Made by a program: the position numbers and the translations under genes. A model generated the notes under the pieces. It had not been told where the DNA came from and made no database searches. It saw nothing but the letters and a program-made list of their open reading frames with translations. This document shows positions 56,957 through 64,000 of a stretch of DNA of 64,000 nucleotides, one piece after another (positions within the stretch are counted from its first letter, which is position 1; each line of letters opens with the position of its first letter). Location: NCBI GenBank assembly GCA_033064195.1, contig JARBJD010000266.1:1-64000 (forward strand), read 5' to 3'. The stretch is from Blattamonas nauphoetae. Taxonomy: Eukaryota; Preaxostyla; Oxymonadida.

Positions 56957-59900
56957 CCGAGATGAAGATAGTTTGAGTTTGTTGGGAGTTTCGATGGGTT
57001 TAAGGTAATGTTTGTCCATCACCGACGACTTCGTTGACAGTCTGGCTCCCTCAGCAAGCTCTGCTTGACTCCATCCCCTTTGCTTCCTTTTCGCCAAGCC
57101 AGCATGCTTGAGGGAGTAGGGCTTGTACTTGTCAACTTCAACTCCCGCTTCCTTCATGAATACCCCGACCATCCGTGCAATCTCTCCAGGATTCCTAGCT
57201 CGCTCCCCTCCCATGATTTGACCCGACCATCCTTCCCCTCTCATTCGATCAAGCTCTCTCACCCAGCTTCCCACTCGATTTCCCCTCTCGATGCCCCTCT
57301 CATCCAATATATGTTCCTTCACGTCTTCGTCGGTCTTCAATCTCATCCTTACCAGTACCTTCTCTGTCTCGTCGTATATCTGCATCTCCTCTCTCCATAT
57401 CTGTGCGATCTCTGTAAAACGAACACCGTGGTGTAAGACCAGACTCACAGCGATTGCCGTTTGTATCTCCGCCTCGCCGAGTTTGTCCGCGGAACTCCAT
57501 TTCCTTTCCAATACATCTTCAATCACAACTGAATCAAAAATATCTTGATATTTGCTTGTGGCCGGATTGATCTTCCGTATTCCCTTCATTGTTGCTTTCA
57601 CCGCAATGGCTTCTCCAATCTGTTCCTGCCCAAGTAACCGGGCGAGGAAAGGGCACTTCTTGCGATACCAGTGGATCCTCTCGATCCGGTCCTGTCCATC
57701 CAGTCGGAGAGGAAATTCGCGACCTTGATCTGATTCAGATCCTTCCAGTCCCTCCCTCTAGCCTCTGAATCTTCAATCCAACAACGAATAGATTTTGCGT
57801 ACTGCCTGACCGTTGATTCGCTCAACCCCACCAACATTCGGATCATAGTCCTTTCCTTAATCCCCAACTCGTCCGCTAGACCCTCCCATATCTCTCCACT
57901 AAGTATGCTCGCAGCAGACCCGGCGGTCTGCTGCTCCCCGCTACCTTCATTCCCATTCCCTCCTTCGTCACGACCTCCGTTCTCCCCCAGCAAGAGTGAT
58001 TTCGTAGAGAGCCTCTCGATCTCCTCCCTTCCGACCAACGTTGACCAGTCCGGTACTATCAGGACTGTTTGTGTTGGTTGACTTCTCAGCTTCTGCAGTA
58101 CTCTCGGTATCAATGGAACGGGAGGGAATGCGTAAATGCACTCCTCCGCACTCCAGTTCTGTAGAAGGGCATTCGTCCCTGACGATTGGATCTCCCCGTT
58201 AGGCTCCAGAACCTCTCGAATCTCCGATTGTCTCTTGTTGCGAATGCATCGATAGTTGGCTTTACTTTGAAAGTTTCTTCGATCTGATGAATGTACTCCA
58301 TCCTGAGAGAGTAGTCTGTTGCGTCCTTGATCCTGGACAATCTGTCGGCGATGGTATTCTCTTTTCCAGGTAGATACTCCGCCCAGAGTCTGCAATCCAT
58401 CTCCACTGCGGCGCTGAACAAGGTTTTGAAGAGATCGACCAACGTGACCGATGAGGAGCGTCTGTTGACATTTGCGACGACCACCTGATTGTCGGAACGG
58501 ATAAGAACTTGGTCCGACATCTGCACCACTCCCCTCCTGGCCCCCTCGAGGAATCCCGCGACCACAGCACTGACCTCCCTTCTGTTGCTCGACCAATCCT
58601 TCTCGTTCTCCTGGAACTCGTGCTGCCAGACTTCTTCCTGGTCTCCCCTCCTCCAAACCACCCCGAGTCCCCATTCGCTTGCATCGGTTGTCATCTCGAG
58701 TGTTGGTTCGAATAGGGTGAGTGATCTTTCGATATCGGATGCGAGTCTCCCCATCCACCAGCTCAACTCGTCGATACATTCCCTTCCGATACTTCCCATA
58801 CTCGACCAGCCTCCCTTCTTCACATTCTCGTCCTTCCATGCCGTGAGGTGGCGTGAATTGAAGAAAGCGAGGGGTCGACGAACCTGATCGACTGGAGTTT
58901 TCCGACGAGGGAGGCCACTGTCCTGACTCTGCACGTGCCTCCCCTCCGAGCCTGCCTCAACCTCTCTCTCACTGACTCTTTCATGTTCGTCGCTTTGTCT
59001 CTCCCCACACTGACGGTGTTGGTTGTTGTGTCCCACCAAAAACCGAGATATTCGATCCGTTTTGTGGGAATCATGTGAGACTTCTCTTCGTTGATCGTAA
59101 ATCCAAGGTTGACAAGAAGACGGACAACGTTTGAGGTGTTTGCTTCCCCTTCGCTCTCGGATCTGTGGATCAGGGAGGAAGTCGTCGAGGTATGCGACGA
59201 GAGGGAAGGTTAGTCGAAAACGCGCCACCACCGGGCGAAGAATCTTTGTAAAAATGTGCGGAGCGGAGGTTAATCCGAAACAGAGCGTTCTTTGGATGAA
59301 GTATCTCCCGTCCACCGTAAAGCCGAAGTAGGGCTGATCTCCTTCGTGGAGAGGAACGTGAGTATATGCCTGAGTGAGATCGATGCTGGTCAGCCAGGCG
59401 TCTTGAAACAAAAGGTGACCCACCGTTGCGACGTTGTCCATTTTGAAATGATTGTGAACTATATGATCGTTGACTCGACGGCAGTCGAGGATGCGGCGCC
59501 AGGTGCCGTCTTTCTTCTTTACCACGAACGTGGCATTCCAACATTTTACTTCTTCTATTTTTGCTTCCCGCACAATTCCTTCCCTCAGCTCCATCTCGAT
59601 TGTTTCCTTTAATCCTATTAACTCCGCTGTCGATAGTTTCCAAGTCGAAGGGGTGCCCAGTAGTTGTGGGAGGCCCCAACTGATTCCATTGAACTCGCAC
59701 TCCGTCCCTCATCAATCCCCCCATGCCGAACTCTTCCCACGCCATCCAATGTCTCCCAGTCTTTCCCCAATTCCATTTCCCTTCTCTAGAATGTACTTGC
59801 CGACGGTGGTTCGATCTTCCGCCCGTTCTTCCGGTTTCACCGTTAATACTGTGAGCGGCGATGAGTCCTTGATTCCTGTTGGTTTTGAGGTGTTTTGGGG

Positions 59901-60934
59901 GAATATGACGTGAATTTTGTGCCGAACGAGTGACTTTGAGGACCACGGTTTTGCGGTGATCCCCACTTCTGCTTTGTTTGCGAAAATGGTCTCGGCCCGA
60001 CAGTGTTGGGCATTTGTCCCGAGTTCGAACGCCCTTGCAGTGAGTTGCGCCCCTGAAAGGGGCCTCTGAGAAAAAAACTGTTGACGCCGATGAGCCTCCC
60101 TCCGTTTCTTCGCCTCCTCCTGAAGATCGTTCAACTGGGCCTTCTGTCTTTGCCAGATTGTCGGTTCTTCTCTTATCTTGAAGAGGTCTTGCCCTAACTT
60201 TGAGGATGTGTGACAGGCGAGCTCGGTTGATACGATGCGCCAGCTCTCCTGCTTTGAGTGTTAGAAGTTGAATAGATCGTCTCTCTTCTGACTCTGCCTC
60301 TGAGCGGGCCAATGCACCCACCCCCATCGTAATCAGGTGATTTGTTTCCGCTTCTATCTTGAGTAGCGTTGAGTTGAGCGGTGCAAGGTAATCTTCAAAC
60401 ACTTCCCCGTCAATGACATCAGGGTATCCATCATACAACGCTTTGGCCTCTGTCACTCTCTCCTTGACCTCTGCTTCATAAATTGGATTCCACGCAAAGT
60501 CAGGAAGATCCATTATCATCTCCAGCACATCTTCGTCCCCATCACCCGCCGCAACCGTATCCTGAGCCTCTTCCGTGGAAAGGTTCTCCGTCTGAGCCGG
60601 CTTTCGCAGAATTCCTTTTAGTGGCGGCCGAACATTCTCCCATTGGAGTTGAGTGTGATGATCTAGATCTCGGTATTCCATCGGTGTAACCCGACCGTGA
60701 CCACCGCTTGGGGATGGCGATACAGATCGTTTATATTTGTTGAAAGTCTGTGGGTCGCGCTCTTGATAAATAATATCTCCGGCTCTCGGCCATGTTGATT
60801 CTTGTGGAGCCAACTTGTGCCACTCATTGGAGTCTTGTTGAGTTAGTAGGTCGACTTCAACCGCTAGATGTCGACAGATATGGAATAAGGGGCCGATAAT
60901 TCGCTCCATACCAGGAGGAACCCTCATATTCTCA

Positions 60935-61535
60935 TAGATCCACTCAAAACCCGGAATTTCTCCTAAACCCGGAACATGGGGGTTGAAAGATACATATTGG
61001 GCAAACTAAGAAAAAAATAAAATTTGAGAATTATAGACCGACGCAAATCAGAGAAACCCTCAAAATACTGTATACAGCAACAATGCCTACATTTTTCTCA
61101 ACTTTTTTGGATCGTTTCTCCACAACCAGCCATCCGTTTTGCACCAAATAAAGTGCATTGTTATCGTAAACATCTCGACAAAAGCTGCTCAAAAAATGAA
61201 AGATATTTTTTTCTAAGACTTTTTTCTCGAGAAAAATATGGGTTTTTTTCTATTTTCCCAAATATCCAGCATTTTTTCTCCAATGTTTTCTCAAATTGTT
61301 CGTTTCATCAAAAAAACGTTTTTGTGAAAATTTTCATCAAAATCGGTTCACAGGTTGTGAAGATATGACCAGTTCTCCTGATTCAAACAGGTCCAAAAGA
61401 GGTATTTTGAGGGTTTCTCTGATTTGCGTCGGTCTATAATTCTCAAATTTTATTTTTTTCTTAGTTTGCCCAATATGTATCTTTCAACCCCCATGTTCCG
61501 GGTTTAGGAGAAATTCCGGGTTTTGAGTGGATCTA
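60935..61535. mobile_element. 601-bp foldback element nested in the DIRS element, TCA target duplication
   Basis: 134-bp terminal inverted repeats (60935-61068 and 61402-61535), identical as far as I can read, begin TAGATCCACTCAAAACCCGG. TCA lies at 60932-60934 and 61536-61538. The 333-bp centre is AT-rich and non-coding. The TAG...CTA ends and T-N-A duplication match the element at 54411-56265, suggesting one superfamily. Identical arms imply a recent insertion, later than the retroelement it interrupts. Confidence 0.85.
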
Positions 61536-61868
61536 TCATACATTTGAAGCCTTGCTTCATCCTTGTTGTTTACGGCCTGGAGCGCTAGTGCCCACTCTGT
61601 CCGCATATTGAAAGCCCTCTGCAGGCTTGGAAAGTACACCTCCGGAGGGGGAAGACCAATAGTATGATGCTGGTTTGCCATATTCAATCTTTTGACCAAT
61701 TCAAGGAGTAACAAAGGGAAGATCATGTCACGAAAGGGGAAAAAGAAGAAAAAGAGAGGAATATAATTCTTTATTTACTGATTTTGACCCAATTCACAGG
61801 AAATATACTCAAACTATCTTCATCTCGGAATGAAGAAGCCATACATCGTCGATCACTGGAGAGTGATC

Positions 61869-62323
61869 GAGAATCCAATCCAATCACCCCTTCAACGTAC
61901 CATTCCATCAGGGTCTGAGAAGCCAGAAATCAAGAAAACTACACTGTTTAAGAGAAACAGACAGTCCAATTAGTGACTTTACGTGTTTGTATCGCTTCAC
62001 TGACGAAGTCAATCAATCGTTTCAGGTTCTTCAGTGAAGGTTGGTTTGACGATGAAAAATCGACACCCTGAATCTGGTGAGATGTTAATAACGGGAAAAG
62101 AGATGTTTTCGAGAGTGAGAGTTCCATCCTGTAGTTTCCACGAGCAACCTTTGGGATCTGATTTGTATGTCAGAACTGTGATTTGTCCTGGAGTTGGGAA
62201 CGAGGATTTTCACACATCATTCTCAGAAAAGAGGATAGTAACAACGAATGTTGCGGTCAGAGAAAGTGTGACCGACGACTTCGAACGAACAGAAAAAACT
62301 CTTGGAACGAAATAAGAAGAAAA
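61869..62323. other. Intergenic, 455 bp
   Basis: Between the DIRS right end and the TGA of the last gene. I find no continuation of the split helical gene in any frame that I can support, so whether the retroelement cut its coding sequence or landed just upstream of it is open. Confidence 0.45.
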
Positions 62324-64000
62324 TCACTCGGTCGGAGACAATCGAGAGGTACTAAGACCATCATACCTATCGAAAGAAACACTATAAATCAGGGGATCTT
62401 CCACAGCCTCCGAATGTGGGCCTGGTTGAGGACTGTCACTGGTTGGTTGTGTTGGTGAATCTCTGTTTATTGGTTGGTCATCTACACAAAGAGGAATGTA
62501 TCGTCCAGACTTTGCTTTCTTTTCGGCTTGTTTCCATCTTGACATGAGGCCAAGACGTCGACACTGGATTACAATCATGAAAGCTCCAAGCACGACAAAA
62601 GCCGCTGAAAGTCCTGCTCCAATGAGGATAATGGGCAAATAATTGGGTTTACTTGTTGTCCAGTCCTTGTGGATCCCTTTTGGGAGAAATGACAATTGTG
62701 GTGTTGATGAGTTGCTTTTGCAGGAAATAAACGATGTGGACTTCACGCGAGAGCGTGCCTTGTCATGAAGGATCACTGCCACATCATTTCCATTCCTATT
62801 TCCGGCTGAATTCTCGAGGAACGAGACGTTGGAGAACGTCACATTCTTTTCTGATTTCGAGACGAATGCAATTCCTCCTCCCTGCATCTGTGCTTCACAG
62901 GCACGATATTCGCCACAATTTTGGGTAAACGAATAAAAAGGGCCGATCATAATCCCTCCTCCTGAGCCACCAGCTCCGCACCACGCGAAAATCGTTGAGT
63001 CAAGCAGAATTGTTGCGTTAGTTCCACTCAGACAAAAACAGCCCCCATTCGCTTCGGCAGTACAGTTGGTGGCGTTGATATTGTTCATGTGTACGAATTG
63101 GTCTGTTGACGAAAAAAGAATTCCGCCACTCTCAGACGCTTTGCAAGACAAAAACCGAGTTAGAGATATCGTAACATTTGTATTCGCATTAGGAAGGTAC
63201 AAAAACGATCCGTTCGGCCACGGAGACGATGTTGTCGAGTATTCCACACTTGACGATGCCACAGTGACGTTGCTTGCTCCAGAAAAGGCCACAGCATCCG
63301 AAAAGTGGACAGCATTTGTGCAGTTTATCATGTGGACATTGAAGAGGGTCAAATTATGGGCTTGCATGCCGAAGACAACGGTTCCACCGAGCGGACCGTG
63401 AACGTCCTCAAAAGACGTTCGATGCAGAATCACAGTGCGATTTGCGACTCCGGTGATTGATTCTGTTGGAGGAGAATTGTTGGTATTATCGGTAATGCCC
63501 TTAAAGACGCTGCCCACAATAAGGATGGTTTGGACGTCTGGTCCGGCCACGATCGGCTCCTGTGCTGAGACTCTGATTCCGTTGAATTGGCAAAAATGTA
63601 AAGAGATCGACAGGGATGATTGGGTCGTGTCAGGAGCGGATTTGACCATGGATGTGTAGAAATCCATGTTCTCCAGGATCAGTGCGTCCAATTTGAGGAG
63701 ACTATCACAACCAGAAAGAATGGGATAGGCAAAAACACTTGACACGTAACGGCATTTGACTAATGTTAAGGCTGACTGGTCTTGTGCATCAGAAAAATAC
63801 GTGTGCTCGGATGGGTAGATTGCTACATCTGACAGAGTGATTGACGAGTTCAGGAGAGACAATGCATGACATTCTTGGTCAGTCATATTCAGCTTTGCGA
63901 GGGTAAAGCCACCCAAAAGTGTGAGTGTCTCGTGACAAAATTGGATTCGGTTAGCGGTGTAAGTAGATTCTTCGAGATGAATTTCCATCACATCAGGAGG
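62324..64000 (-). CDS. Beta-helix single-span membrane protein, partial at the right edge
   Basis: The frame is open from the window edge to a TGA at 62324 (at least 555 aa; the Met near 63991 is probably internal). The ectodomain shows beta-helix strands and Asn-rich sequons (NVTVASSS, SGGILFSS, NGGCFCLSG, GGGIMIG, GGGIAF, FSNVSFLENSAG). One membrane span (YLPIILIGAGLSAAFVVLGA) is followed by a basic, Pro/Ser-rich tail of about 75 residues. Unlike the giant protein it has no kinase-like domain after the span. Likely a surface glycoprotein of the same broad class; N-terminus not in the window. Confidence 0.8.
   Translation of the reverse strand, partial: PPDVMEIHLEESTYTANRIQFCHETLTLLGGFTLAKLNMTDQECHALSLLNSSITLSDVAIYPSEHTYFSDAQDQSALTLVKCRYVSSVFAYPILSGCDSLLKLDALILENMDFYTSMVKSAPDTTQSSLSISLHFCQFNGIRVSAQEPIVAGPDVQTILIVGSVFKGITDNTNNSPPTESITGVANRTVILHRTSFEDVHGPLGGTVVFGMQAHNLTLFNVHMINCTNAVHFSDAVAFSGASNVTVASSSVEYSTTSSPWPNGSFLYLPNANTNVTISLTRFLSCKASESGGILFSSTDQFVHMNNINATNCTAEANGGCFCLSGTNATILLDSTIFAWCGAGGSGGGIMIGPFYSFTQNCGEYRACEAQMQGGGIAFVSKSEKNVTFSNVSFLENSAGNRNGNDVAVILHDKARSRVKSTSFISCKSNSSTPQLSFLPKGIHKDWTTSKPNYLPIILIGAGLSAAFVVLGAFMIVIQCRRLGLMSRWKQAEKKAKSGRYIPLCVDDQPINRDSPTQPTSDSPQPGPHSEAVEDPLIYSVSFDRYDGLSTSRLSPTE

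Larger units (their letters stand above)
56675..61868 (-). mobile_element. DIRS-type tyrosine-recombinase retroelement, broken
   Basis: A fossil copy of about 5.2 kb (4.6 kb without a nested element) on the minus strand. Parts in transcription order: a gag-like first region (about 61.7-59.7 kb), reverse transcriptase and RNase H (about 59.6-58.1 kb, recognisable from LTSIDLTQAYTHVPL and the YLDD box) and a tyrosine recombinase (about 57.6-56.8 kb, with GVRFTEI and DKHYLKP). Inverted terminal repeats of about 120 bp lie at 56699-56819 and 61706-61829. An internal complementary region at about 56868-56956 matches both outer ends, as DIRS elements require to circularise. No target duplication is expected and none is seen. 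It is broken, with roughly three or four breaks besides the nested insertion, so moderately old. It sits at the 5' side of the split helical-protein gene. Confidence 0.88.

Overview
The window reads as nuclear DNA of a free-living or gut oxymonad (Metamonada, Preaxostyla), with Blattamonas or a close relative as the best guess. I infer this from three things. Very large surface proteins combine a parallel beta-helix ectodomain, one membrane span and a degenerate kinase-like tail, a combination I associate with oxymonads. Introns are very short (29-68 nt, one of 144 nt) with GTTTTT, GTATG or GTCTG starts. Stops are mostly TGA, yet the standard code holds, because an 11-kb frame has no in-frame TAA or TAG. 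No database search was possible.

Layout. 1-18.8 kb (minus): two tandem paralogous beta-helix genes. The first runs off the left edge and loses its frame in its last 1.8 kb; the second is intact (about 3,650 aa) and ends in a membrane span and a pseudokinase-like domain. 18.9-31.0 kb (minus): an unrecognised helical protein, a complete six-exon P4-ATPase (lipid flippase), and a second unrecognised helical protein with at least five short introns. 31.0-36.1 kb (plus): a rearranged patch with a fragment of a helical protein, then a beta-helix gene in which about 958 bp is duplicated in tandem and the second copy is joined out of frame to the C-terminal half of a kinase-like domain. 36.9-39.4 kb (plus): an Argonaute gene with PAZ and PIWI domains, a DEDH-type catalytic set, three short introns and one frame break.

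39.9-61.9 kb is the most unusual part. One minus-strand helical-protein gene, now a pseudogene, has been split by successive insertions: a 3.1-kb inverted-repeat element with 8-bp target duplications; a 6.4-kb Mutator-like element with 9-bp duplications, itself carrying two nested hAT-like elements, one holding a Kelch gene fragment; a 1.9-kb element with TTA duplications; and, at the 5' end, a DIRS-type (tyrosine recombinase) retroelement that has itself received a 0.6-kb element with 134-bp identical terminal repeats. Taking out each of the two best-placed insertions (Mutator-like, TTA element) with one target copy restores a continuous reading frame in the host gene, which fixes those boundaries. 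62.3-64 kb (minus): a third beta-helix membrane protein, partial at the right edge.

Together the genes suggest a surface-protein and membrane-lipid neighbourhood, with an RNA-silencing effector (Argonaute) beside a dense nest of transposons. That adjacency may be chance.
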